From assembly GCA_021234535.1 (NCBI GenBank), contig CM037833.1, positions 27,738,878-27,802,877 of the forward strand: a stretch of 64,000 nucleotides of DNA. Direction: 5' to 3'. Source of the DNA: Stichopus chloronotus. Lineage: Eukaryota > Echinodermata > Holothuroidea > Aspidochirotida > Stichopodidae. Every line of letters starts with the position of its first letter. Position 1 is the first letter of the stretch. The notes below the pieces were generated by a model that had not been told where the DNA came from, ran no database searches, and saw only the letters and a list, made by a program, of their open reading frames with translations. Positions 27,501-34,159 of this stretch are shown in pieces. Position numbers and translations under genes: made by a program.

Positions 27501-30500
27501 AAAAATAACCAGAAAGCCAAAAGGCTTTGTGATTCCTTGCTACATGGTTCTATTATAACAAACATGAATTATCCACATGACAGGTATAAGATCAACTGCA
27601 GTTATTGTTCTTGATGCACTACAAGCCTTTCACCCAAAATGACCTTTATTTTGGTGACCTGAAATGACCGTGACATTTGACGTTCGCCAAAAGCAATAGT
27701 GATCACCTACCCAGTATGGCCAACCCACACATCAAGTATGACATCAGTCAACATAACCCTTCTGGAGTTAATGTGTTAGCAAGTTTTGACCTCGGGTGAC
27801 CTCAAACAACCTTTGACCTAGCCACAAATAAAAGGAGTCTTCTGCTTAGTATATATAATCTACACATCAAGTAAGACATCAGTCAAGGTTAAACTCCTAG
27901 AGATATTGTGTTTACACATTTCTAAGGTTTGACCTCAGGTGACCTCAAATGACCCTTGATCTCGACCAAAACAAGAGAGATCTCATTACTACCAACCCAC
28001 AGACCAAGTATTACATTAGTCATGGTTACTCTTCTGAAGATATTGTTTTCAAGGTTTTTACAGTTTGACCTCTAATGACCTCAAATGACCTTTGCCCCTC
28101 ACCAAAGATGATAGGGATCATCTAATCAGTACGCCCAAGCAACACACTAAGTATGGCATCAGTCACAGTTACCCTCTTGGAGATATTGTGTTTACAAGGT
28201 TTTCACAATTTGACCTTTGGTGACCTCAAATGACATTTGACTTCCACCAAAATCAAAGGGAGTATTCTACTGACTATATACAATGCACACAACAAGTATG
28301 ACATCAATCACAGTTACCCTTCTGAAGATACTGTGTTTAAAAGGTTTTCATGATTTGACATCTGATGACCTCAAATGACCTTTGACCTGGACCAAAAACA
28401 AAAGGTGTCATCTACGCAATATGAACAACCCACACACTAAGTATTACATCAGTCCTAGTTACTCTTTTGGAGATAATGTGTTACCAAGGTTTTTACAGTT
28501 TGACCTCTGATGACCTCAAATGACCTTCGATCTCCACAAACCAGAAAGCCAAAGGGCTTTGTGATTCCTTGCTACATGGTTATATTACAACAAACATGAA
28601 TTATTCACATGACAAGTATACGATGAACTGCAGTTATTTTTCTTGATACACCACAAGCCTCTAACCCAAAACTGTATTTTGGTGACCTAAAATGAATGTG
28701 ACATTTGACCAAAAGCAATAGGTATCACCTACCCAGGCCATACAACCCACACATCAAGTACAGTATGAGTATGAGATCAGTCAACATTATCTCTGAGCTC
28801 CAAGAAACACACAGTAATCAATGCTGCTTCTAGTCTTGTCTGTTGTTAGTTGAATCAAATAACTCAACCTTACTTCATCTGAACTCAGCTTGTCTGCCAT
28901 ATTTACCTCAAAATTCTTCATAAACGACCAGAATGTTCTTGGGTCTCCATCGTATGGTGGAATTTCTGCCTTAGGTAATTCCAACACCAATTTGAAACTC
29001 AATTTCCTCCTTTAACTTTTTCAATGCTTCCTCCCTCTCCTCAGTATAATGCTTTTGGCATTCCAACATCCAGCTTTCTGCTTGCTCAAATGCTTCATCA
29101 GACAACAGCCCAACCAGATCAGCATGAACCTCTTCCATTGCCTCAAATTGGCGCTCTGCCTTTTGCAAATTTTCCTTTATCGACTCTGCGATAATTTCTT
29201 CCTTGTTACAAGTAGCTTTTAACACACTCAAAGTCCTCGTAACTTGACCCTAAGTTATGATTCCTCAATATTTTTTCTTCCTCCATCCTTTCCGACATTG
29301 TGAAATATGATTGAAAGCACTCCAATTTGATTGTTAAGAAACCTTGTTCTGCTACCAGCTGTTCCTCTGGATATTGATATTATCCAAATAAATGACAGAA
29401 CAGATGTTTTTTTTTTATTTTCTTCATTTTTTTATAAACCCACTAACATTCCAATTCATGAAATATAATGCCACCTTGTCTATCTGACCCCATGACACCC
29501 CACACCAAGACTATCTCTATGGACAACTTGGAGGCCCTCACACTAGAAGTTACTAAGTTACAAATGCAGTACTGTAGGGAGCAATCCCATTGAGTTAACT
29601 GTGTGCGACAGAATCAAAACCTGCCATTGCCCAATGTAGCCCGATATGCATTTGTACGGTAGTTTATAATAACCACAATAATGGTGTTTAGGCTATTATT
29701 ATTGTTTTATAGTGAAAAATTATCCCTTCCTCTCTATTGATAAGCATTAAATTTCACAGCGTCGTGAACCTGTTAATAACAGACAACCTTATCAAGTTTA
29801 AAACAAATCTGACCCACGGATAAGGAACTATGGCAGTTTTAACATTTTTATGTTTTACCCCATAACCTCATTAATATGCAAGATTTGGACACCAAAAACA
29901 ATAGGGATCATCTATTCAATATGGGCAACCTACATGCCAAAAATGAATCTACTCAGAGTTACCCTTCTTGAGAGAGAGTGTTTACAAGCAACCATCACAC
30001 ACACACACACGCATACACACACCCTTACACACACGTGACATCAGGACTGCATAGATTCCCCTGCCTACGGCAAGGAATCAAAAACAATGAAGATCATCTA
30101 CTCAATATGACCAACCCACACACTAAGTATGATATCAGTCACAGTTACTGTTCTGGAGACACTGTGTTTAAAAGGTTTTCACAGTTTGACCTCTGGAGAC
30201 CTCAAATAACCTGTGGCTTTTACCAAAAACAATATGTATCATCTGCTTAATATGAACAAGCTACACACTAAGTATGACATCAGTCACCATTACCCTTCTG
30301 GAGATATTGTGTTTAAAAGGTTTTCACACCTTGACCTCTGGTGACCTCAAATGCCCTTTGACCTCCACCAAAAAGAATAGAGATCATCTACTTACTATGA
30401 CCAACACACACTCTACGTATGACATCAGTCACAATTACTCTTCCAGAGATAATGCATTTACAAGGTTTTCACATTTGTACCTCTGGTGACCTCAAATGAT

Positions 30501-33500
30501 CTTTGACCTCCACCAAAAAAAAACAGAGATCACCTACCAACTATGACCAACACACACTATGTATGACATCAGTTACAGTTACTATTCCAGAGATAATGCA
30601 TTTACAAGGTTTTCACATTCTGACCTCTGGTGACCTCACATGACCTTTGACCTCCACCAAAAACCAAAGGAATAATCTTCTTAATATGATTAACCAACAC
30701 ACCAAGTATGACATCAGTCACAGTTTGCATTCTTGAGATATCATGTTTACAAAGTTTTCACATTTAACCATCTGGTGACCTCAAATGACCTTTGACCTAC
30801 ACCAAAAAACAATAGGGATCATTTACTTACTATGACCAACGCACACACCAAGTATGAGATCATTCTTGGTTATCCTTCTTTATATATATCGTGTTTACAA
30901 GAGGCGTCACACACACGCACACCCACAGCCACCCACCCTCACACACACCCACCCTCACACACATCCACCCTCACACACACCCACCCTCACACACACCCAC
31001 CCTCACACACACCCACCCTCACACACACCCACCCTCACACACACCCACCCTCACACACACAGCCACCCACCCTCACACACACATGACATCGGGATTGCGT
31101 AGATTCCTTTTGCCTGCGGCAAGGAATCACAAAGCAATTTCATCGACATTTTGAATAAAAAGAGATAGGTGAATGATTTCCATTTTATTCATCTCAGCTT
31201 CCTATTGTTAACATTTTTAACACAATAGAAACAAACTTGACTTACAATATCTACCAGATTGGAAATTGTTCTTATTTTGCTTTTTCCTACAATTATCCAT
31301 GATCTTGGTAAAAACTTGACATTTCTTTGGTGGTAAAAGAAAATATCAGTTTGATGACATATGCAAAAATTAACTTTTTTTAATTTCTGACATATTACTG
31401 CCATATTATATAGATATCACTGGCATTACTTTGTTCATGCCTTTTAAAGCATAAAAGAAGCATGAAGTCTTTTTCCTTCAGAAATCAGTACCATGGCTAA
31501 AAACATGATCACAGCAGCAATCGTTTATAATACTGTAGCATGTGGTATCATTTCAGTATACGCCTACAGTCACAGTGTGTTAGGTTACCTTAAGGTACAG
31601 TTTGAAACCATATTGGCCTGGGTTTTTTTTAATACCAATATCCATACTAAGGTTTGGGGTAAAAATGTTGGTTCTTGTATGTGATATGGAACACTTACAT
31701 ACTACGCCAAATATAAGATCGATCCAAGCTTTGCTTCCTGACATATGTTTACGGGGTTTTCATTATTTGATCCCAATGACCTCTACTGACCTATGATGTC
31801 CACCAACCAGTAGGTCCAAAGGCATGTGGCTTCAATGATTCAATTACGACTATTCTGAATCTGGCATATTGCATATAGGGAGGACATGTTGACCTAAAAT
31901 AATTTTTGACCTCAGACAACATCATCAGGCTCTTGCACCAAGTAAGGTGCATCTGAAAATCAAATAAAAGATCTGTCAAAGTTTTGCTTATTTTTACAAG
32001 GTTTTCAAAACTTGACCCTAGAAACTGAATGTCAACTGTCAGCTTCAAAATCTATATCAGTTCTGTATATCTATGCTTCCTTGAACTTGAAATATCATGT
32101 TCATAATATTTTAAGAATTTGACCCCCTTTAACCCAGTGTGACCTTTGACCTCCACCACAAATAACAGGGTTCTTCCACCTAATGTAATACATGCACAAT
32201 CTAAATATCAAAAGTTTCCATGATACCTTGAGATATTGTGTTAACAAGATTTTCAGGTATTTTATCTCAGATGACTTTTTACCTTCGACAAAAACAATGA
32301 CTTTGTTGTTCTCGATATAACCAACCCACATACAGTACTTAGTATGAGAAGTATCCATTATGTTTATCTCGAAATTTTGAGTTAACAGGATTTTCAGTGT
32401 TTGACCTTTGGTGACCTCAGATGAGCTTTGAGCTCCACTAAAAATAATATGGTTCTTTCTCTTGATATGAACAACTTATATATCAAGAATGTGGAGTATC
32501 CATCATTCCCACTGTGAGATCTATACTGTGCAAACAAGACTTTCAGTGTTTGACATATCTGGTGACCTTCAACCTTTGCCCCCCAAAATATAACTCGTTT
32601 CTCTCCATAAAGGGCATCTATGTACACAATTTTGTTTTCCATTCATTCCGAGGACCTCATTGTGCTTTCTTTTGTTTTTATTCCTCAACACTAACCTTAA
32701 CAATAGACTGTCCATTGCTAATCTTGAGAGGACCGGAGAAATCTATTGAATTTTCTCCACAGGACATAAAATCTATTGTTTCAGTCCTCAATCCCACCCA
32801 AAAACAAGAGCACACATACACCCACATACACACACAGGCAATCATGACTGTATAGGTTTCTCTTTTCATCGAAACCAATAAAACATGAAATCTCTCTAAG
32901 GTTCCTTACATCACATTTTCACAAGTTCACCCCCATTGACCCCAAATAACCAAAGATCTAAACCAAAAACAAAAGACTTTCTTACCCAATGTGCAACATA
33001 CCAAATAATAGATGTGTCCAAGCTTTTGTACTTCAAATTTTGTGAAATTGCCAAAGTTTTTACAACTTGGCCCCTGTCTACCCCAAATGAACGCAGACAT
33101 CCAACAAACATGATCTATACAAGCTTTGCTACAGTGCTCAAGATACCATTTTGACAAGATTTCCACACTTTTTTCCCCATTGACATTGACCTCCAACAAA
33201 AGCAATAGGATTTCTTTTCAATAGTCTGTCTACAGTACATACCATATATGAGATCTGTCTAAGTTTTCTGACTTGAGATATCGTGTTAACAAGGTAGGCA
33301 TCACAAAAACTTGACAAACACACTCATACACATAACTGCATAATTACAAAGTCATCAAAGCCAAACAATTAACTTTTCTACCATTCTGTATATCATGTAG
33401 TTTTGGTTGAAGGACCATTGCAAGCTTTCTGTATATTACTGTAGCTCTGATTTTAGTTTGGGAGCTCTGGAGTTAACTTCAAAAATTTAAAATGATGTCA

Positions 33501-34159
33501 ACATTACATAGGCAAGAAGGGCTTGAGCATGCAGTACAGGCCTACAAAAGTAGAGATTTTTTTCAGCTTGTTGTGGGATTTCTTATTTTACCCTCTTTTA
33601 TAATATTGTGTGTCTGTAAAACACATCCTGCAACATCTCACGGTATGTATAATCTTGTAAACATACTGCCTAAGCAAAGGGACAGTATTGTTTGAGGTGT
33701 TGATGCATTGATGGAATCGCAATGTGAGAAAGGATCTGTAGCATACTGGTGGATGATGCAGAAATTTGAGGAAATTTGGGCTTTACATAGCAACAGTAGG
33801 CCTACATGAAATAATGACTTGACTTAATTAGTAATGTATATTTAAAGAAAGGAGAATTAAAGCTAATATGTGCTCTGATACTAACTTGAGAGGTATTTTT
33901 GGTAGTTGGCCCATGCCTCTGACACTTGTCTAATTCCCTGGTCATTGCATGTTGTCAGTAAAAGACTGATGTCCACAGCAGAAATCTTGCCTGTCTCTCT
34001 AAGATGTTGTAGAAGAGTTTTAGATGGTCCATCACTGTTCTGGATTGCCTTTGCTTTGACAGCTGGAACTTTAAAGTACTTGAGTACTTTCTGGCAGTCA
34101 TCTTTGGTAATCAATAATTCAATCAATGTCAGCAGATTTTCAAAATTGATGATATCATT
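6194..34159 (-). CDS. Multi-exon gene: tandem death-fold/ZU5/UPA scaffold protein with a long coiled coil (overview)
   Basis: Eighteen exons read on the minus strand: 34159-33886, 26910-25496, 24830-24693, 21364-21277, 18739-18416, 17776-17336, 17136-16910, 16164-16003, 14676-14524, 14149-14089, 13359-13043, 12887-12722, 12248-11925, 10240-10008, 9607-9464, 7535-7383, 7032-6972, 6555-6194. All borders are GT-AG, every junction keeps the frame, and the total is 5043 nt (1680 residues plus stop, without the unseen 5' part). Domain order: death fold 1-91, coiled coil 92-609, linker 610-639, death fold about 640-730, ZU5 about 785-890, UPA 894-1074, linker, death fold 1095-1190, half death fold 1201-1255, ZU5 1260-1363, UPA 1364-1540, linker, death fold 1562-1650. 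UNC5 and PIDD carry one ZU5-UPA-death-domain unit; here it is doubled. I see no caspase, kinase or membrane segment. The largest uncertainty is whether the first exon (33886-34159) truly belongs, because a 7-kb repeat-filled intron separates it. Confidence 0.8.
6972..7032 (-). CDS. 61-nt linker exon before DF3
   Basis: Acceptor TTGCTTTAG, donor CCCCAAAG|GTATGT, phase 0 in and phase 1 out. It codes VDDMHRFEQPTSPFQQILPK. Its length, phases and donor context match the linker exon 14089-14149 of the first module (also 61 nt, ending CCCAAAG|GTATG). That correspondence is the main evidence that such a small exon is real. Confidence 0.8.
7383..7535 (-). CDS. UPA domain, third part (module 2)
   Basis: 153 nt, phase 0 to 0, donor TTCAAA|GTAAGT, acceptor ACCTTCTCAAG. 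The peptide starts EVDVNSLWLLDRHKVTFHLHT and is the counterpart of exon 14524-14676 (also 153 nt, starting QLVDIDHL). The alternating hydrophobic pattern is typical of the last beta strands of the UPA sandwich that follows ZU5 in UNC5/PIDD-type proteins. Identity between the two copies is low, so the call rests on position, length and phase as much as on residues. Confidence 0.75.
7540..9460. other. Intron with satellite copies
   Basis: Intron between the second and third UPA exons of module 2. A poly-A run lies at about 7857-7875. From about 8280 to 9350 it holds diverged copies of the TGACCT-rich satellite, ending in a GCCTTTGGCAAGG hairpin. The ORFs on either strand here are repeat shadows. 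Confidence 0.7.
8280..9350. repeat. TGACCT-rich ~145-bp satellite, diverged copies
   Basis: Repeated phrases such as GGTGACCTCAAATAACCTTT, GACCTCATGTGACCTGTGACC, 'aaacaataggg..atcacctactt' and 'gatatactcctc..' mark about six diverged units. Later copies of the same family lie at 27.5-33.3 kb. The terminal GATTCCTTGCC..GGCAAGG hairpin also recurs at 30045 and 31100. Confidence 0.8.
9464..9607 (-). CDS. UPA domain, second part (module 2)
   Basis: 144 nt, phase 0 to 0, acceptor TTTTCAG, donor AAAATA|GTAAGT. The peptide begins CLIHEEGHNNKGIVLHDPVSF. It occupies the place of exon 16003-16164 in module 1 and shares its pattern of a charged start, a central strand ending in a basic residue, and a polar end. 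Weak on residues alone; supported by strong splice sites and by restoring the frame between 10008 and 7535. Confidence 0.75.
10008..10240 (-). CDS. UPA domain, first part (module 2)
   Basis: 233 nt, phase 1 in and 0 out, acceptor TATGCTACAG, donor CATGAC|GTAAGT. The protein has the UPA start LKWNLERKYLSC, then RVEIHKPCGL, KNICVIPIMKR and FAIFIWFYNDYSLEHD. It aligns with exon 16910-17136 (VEWKLEQKIISL, HIFRVVPFIDG, VLITVCFCKDNDAEYQ) over its whole length, with about five extra residues in the middle. The HFS self-cleavage triad of PIDD and UNC5CL is not visible at the ZU5-UPA border, so autoproteolysis is unlikely. Confidence 0.85.
11044..11721 (+). mobile_element. TTAA-flanked MITE, copy 1 (678 bp)
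   Basis: TTAA, then AGTGATTGCGTG, at the left end and the exact inverse CACGCAATCACT followed by TTAA at the right end. Two more copies in this window (20149-20681 inverted, 62512-63181 direct) share the whole interior. TTAA target sites are typical of piggyBac and Kolobok transposons; which of them mobilised this family cannot be told from the MITE. The minus frame 11259-11525 has a counterpart in copy 3 only because the DNA is similar; I do not call it a gene. Confidence 0.9.
11925..12248 (-). CDS. ZU5 domain (module 2)
   Basis: 324 nt, phase 1 in and 1 out, acceptor AATCTGCAG, donor CAAAAAG|GTCAGT. Shows the ZU5 signature: GGEMIFAGVHVLVPAGALNSG (first strands and the 'P.GA' turn), then LRLVPFVNFGPDNLVLHKQV and MIIPHCAY, equal to the 'L.P.G..L.KP..L.+PH.A' block of the family. 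Length of about 100 residues is normal. ZU5 binds partner proteins (spectrin in ankyrins, the UPA/death domain in closed UNC5). The donor context is nearly the same as that of the first ZU5 exon. Confidence 0.9.
12722..12887 (-). CDS. Half death-fold exon, present only in module 2
   Basis: 166 nt, phase 0 in and 1 out, acceptor TATTTCACAG, donor GAACACG|GTAAAA. The peptide contains RILTEEGHKRLHVQLAL and KLDLGRRILLLAK, which matches the last three helices of the neighbouring DF2 (ELITPNKVFCLYQGLV, NKIGRHILDYI). No first half of a death fold precedes it; DF2 ends 157 bp upstream across the intron. Module 1 lacks it, and there the death-fold exon splices straight to ZU5 in phase 1. It may pack against DF2 or be a relic of a further domain duplication. 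Confidence 0.8.
13043..13359 (-). CDS. Death-fold domain DF2
   Basis: 317 nt, phase 1 in and 0 out, acceptor ATTATTTCAG, donor GCAGAG|GTTTGT. It reads YENLTKTVSNLLEKKHCEKL, then ATIFELTPAERDAIL, PGMELVKILDERELITPNK and IGRHILDYI. Helix layout and spacing equal DF3 (ANIFQLPEDVISSI / GNLLMEML / YVISASN). There is no caspase-recruitment or zinc signature. Placed between the UPA of module 1 and the ZU5 of module 2, it could serve as the death domain of the first ZU5-UPA unit. Confidence 0.85.
14089..14149 (-). CDS. 61-nt linker exon before DF2
   Basis: Acceptor TTTCTTTCAG, donor CCCAAAG|GTATGA, phase 0 in and 1 out. The peptide begins VKNILLSKETQDLL and ends in SPK plus a split codon. It matches the 61-nt exon 6972-7032 in length, phase and donor, the second member of the duplicated module. 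Confidence 0.8.
14524..14676 (-). CDS. UPA domain, third part (module 1)
   Basis: 153 nt, phase 0 to 0, donor CAGTCTAAG|GTATTA. The peptide reads QLVDIDHL, VSLQFRLKRSKDRDDE, IDVKLEVS and MALILQSK, a run of short beta strands. The acceptor is TATAGCAG, a NAGNAG tandem site, so the first glutamine can be included or skipped without changing frame. Counterpart of 7383-7535. Confidence 0.8.
16003..16164 (-). CDS. UPA domain, second part (module 1)
   Basis: 162 nt, phase 0 to 0, acceptor ACATTACAG, donor ACTACAAAG|GTTTGT. It codes LLLDDYKSKLFLES, MTFQVNRTLNEDRDGVFNL and YCLTEKETTK. The strand pattern also resembles the following exon, as expected for repeated strands of a beta sandwich. Counterpart of 9464-9607. 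Confidence 0.8.
16910..17136 (-). CDS. UPA domain, first part (module 1)
   Basis: 227 nt, phase 1 in and 0 out, acceptor CCTTTCTCAG, donor TACCAG|GTGAGC. Contains DITWTEENSVEWKLEQ, then HIFRVVPFIDG and VLITVCFCKDNDAEYQ; the 'V.V.FC.DN..EYQ' end is a recognisable UPA feature shared with UNC5, PIDD and ankyrins. It follows ZU5 after a 199-bp intron, the usual ZU5-UPA order. The HFS autoproteolysis triad is absent. Confidence 0.88.
17336..17776 (-). CDS. ZU5 domain with acidic N-terminal linker (module 1)
   Basis: 441 nt, phase 1 in and 1 out, acceptor TTGATTCTCAAG, donor CAAAAAG|GTAAAG. The first 40 or so residues are a polar linker (SERAEEVAES, PSEESLTNRIGGEE). ZU5 follows: DEGGTIALVGVSLSIPEEAV, then LIKLEPEGLKLKKPARLIV and PHSAIIPEPD. 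All parts of the family signature are present. The acceptor was fixed by an in-frame TGA just upstream and by the phase of the DF1 donor. Confidence 0.88.
18416..18739 (-). CDS. Death-fold domain DF1
   Basis: 324 nt, phase 1 in and 1 out, acceptor CCATAATAG, donor GGCCAG|GTGACA. The peptide runs DFGRLMVDVAEDL, LRLALLFHLPNSEKDMLRRI, PGITLVNYLKARNIINMYDV and LQKGLMRLHL. Helix spacing matches DF2 and DF3, including the 'PG..L...L' turn before H4. It opens the first ZU5-UPA module. About 20 polar residues follow the domain before the splice. Confidence 0.85.
18760..19300. repeat. ~197-bp intronic tandem repeat, three copies
   Basis: The phrase CACAGAAAGGTTG(A)TTA with flanking 'atttactcattagattcatta' recurs at 18834, 19032 and 19228 (spacing 198 and 196). 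The copies also share 'gtgcacatacagtcctgact' and 'taagaaaa.taaag..cat.aatgaa'. It starts just 5' of the DF1 acceptor on the minus strand. Confidence 0.85.
19310..20148. other. Intron sequence, no gene
   Basis: GC-richer patch at 19310-19560 with repeated GTTCTGACAC / TGTCGGAAC-like words in both orientations, probably a decayed transposon. A poly-T run lies at about 19951-19968. ORFs in this area show no domain. Confidence 0.4.
20149..20681 (-). mobile_element. TTAA-flanked MITE, copy 2 (533 bp, inverted, internally deleted)
   Basis: TTAA at both ends, with AGTGATTACATG on the left (decayed end) and CACACGCAATCACT on the right. The interior is the reverse complement of copies 1 and 3 but lacks about 140 bp of the middle (the region holding TTGCCCTCGGCGTCAGTGAT in copy 3). 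It sits in the intron between 18739 and 21277. Confidence 0.88.
21277..21364 (-). CDS. 88-nt linker exon between coiled coil and DF1
   Basis: Acceptor GTTGGTAAACAG, donor TTTAGCAG|GTGAGA, phase 0 in and 1 out. It codes ISTNSVEQVGTLPKEH and SDESQELTALA, acidic and polar. Its entry phase fits the coiled-coil exon (phase 0 out) and its exit phase fits DF1 (phase 1 in), which links the coiled coil and the ZU5 modules into one transcript. Confidence 0.78.
21820..23400. repeat. Scattered copies of the TGACCT-rich satellite and other intronic sequence
   Basis: Units at about 21840-22200 and 23140-23360 contain ATGACCTCTGACC, TTTGACCTCCACCACAAAC and 'agatactgtgtttacaagg'. Between them lie a poly-G run (22239-22249) and AT-rich intron. 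A 110-bp imperfect duplication (GCCTATGGAGAAAAGGAT / ACCTATGGGGAAAAGGAT) lies at 23560-23720. No exon was recognised. Confidence 0.65.
24693..24830 (-). CDS. Coiled-coil exon, C-terminal end
   Basis: 138 nt, phase 0 to 0, acceptor TACTTGGTAG, donor GCCATA|GTAAGT. It codes 46 residues starting ELEETKSNLRAAKDDLVQAQ with leucine/valine/alanine at heptad core positions and no proline. It continues the coil of the previous exon and ends in SKQAI. The acceptor has a poor pyrimidine tract, the weakest point of this call. Confidence 0.75.
25496..26910 (-). CDS. Long glutamate-rich coiled-coil exon
   Basis: 1415 nt, phase 1 in and 0 out, acceptor TTTGTGTTTGCAG, donor AATCAAAAG|GTACTG. About 471 residues are almost continuous heptads built from a 14-residue unit of the type L-x-x-T-E-E-E-K-x-x-L-x-x-R, with no proline in the coil. 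Composition is dominated by E, K, R, L, Q and T. Such coils are rods or oligomerisation devices; resemblance to myosin or golgin tails is compositional. Nearly identical blocks 474 bp apart (25566-25880 and 26040-26354) show recent internal duplication in steps of 158 residues. The plus-strand ORFs over this exon are shadows of the repeat. Confidence 0.88.
27509..28795. repeat. TGACCT-rich satellite array, first block
   Basis: At least six tandem units of about 145 bp, marked by GTATGACATCAGTCA-like words at about 27741, 27886, 28010, 28156, 28301 and 28446. Each unit reads roughly 'ccaagtatgacatcagtcacagttacccttctggagatattgtgtttacaaggtttt..' and then TGACCTCAAATGACCTTTGA. A longer flanking piece (27509-27775, with AAAGCCAAAAGGCTTTGTG) is repeated at 28541-28795, so the array has a higher-order structure. 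Confidence 0.9.
28787..29320 (-). pseudogene. BEL/Pao-type retrotransposon Gag-like fragment
   Basis: Two overlapping minus-strand frames. The first (about 29260-28971) is a charged helical stretch, KENLQKAERQFEAMEEV and ESWMLECQKHYTEEREEALK. The second (about 29002-28787) carries LPKAEIPPYDGDPRTFWSF and VRLSYLIQL, the core of the DUF1759 region at the start of BEL/Pao polyproteins ('LPK..LP.F.GD...W..F'). The frames differ by a shift around 28985. No protease, reverse transcriptase or LTR is nearby, so only a piece is left. It splits the satellite array in two. It is not an exon of the death-fold gene: no compatible splice sites were found. Confidence 0.75.
29321..29860. other. Unassigned DNA between the BEL fragment and the second satellite block
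   Basis: AT-rich, with a poly-T at 29407-29416. Probably the remaining flank of the inserted retroelement, but no LTR was recognised. Confidence 0.35.
29860..31130. repeat. TGACCT-rich satellite array, second block
   Basis: Units of about 145-150 bp continue here: GTATGACATCAGTCAC at about 30268, 30417, 30561 and 30707, with TGACCTTTGACCT at 30641-30653 and 30786-30798. Both the start (about 30045) and the end (31100-31125) carry a GATTCC..GCC/GGC..GGAATC hairpin next to CA-rich sequence. That combination may be the boundary of the ancestral mobile unit. Confidence 0.9.
30905..31082. repeat. 16-bp minisatellite CCACCCTCACACACAC
   Basis: About nine near-perfect 16-bp units, flanked by CA dinucleotides. 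It creates the three His/Pro/Thr frames on the plus strand (30832-31154), which are artefacts. The pure C/A strand is strongly skewed. Confidence 0.95.
31740..33340. repeat. Diverged TGACCT-rich satellite copies, third block
   Basis: More decayed units, recognised by TGACCTTTGACCTCCACCAC (32139-32158), 'ttgacctttggtgacctcag' (32400), 'gagatatcgtgttaacaagg' (33273) and similar phrases. CA-rich ends lie at 32815 and 33320. Coding-like ORFs on both strands here are repeat translations. Confidence 0.8.
33886..34159 (-). CDS. Death-fold domain DF0, first recognised exon
   Basis: 274 nt, phase 0 in and 1 out, acceptor TTTTCTGCTTCAG, donor CTCTCAA|GTTAGT. The peptide reads NDIINFENLLTLIELL, CQKVLKYFKVPAVKAKAIQN, GPSKTLLQHLRETGKISAVD and IRQVSEAWANYQK. 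It shares the 'LL..L...G.IS..D' block and helix spacing with DF1-DF3. The exit phase fits the coiled-coil exon at 26910. The donor is off consensus and an in-frame TAG follows it, so a short separate protein ending here is a less likely alternative. Where the transcript starts is not seen. Confidence 0.75.

Noticed and set aside
30641..30798. Regularly spaced repeats suggestive of a CRISPR array
   Set aside because: Units are about 145 bp, diverged throughout and without repeat/spacer alternation; a eukaryotic satellite.
30832..31154. Three His/Pro/Thr-rich plus-strand ORFs
   Set aside because: Translations of the 16-bp CCACCCTCACACACAC minisatellite.
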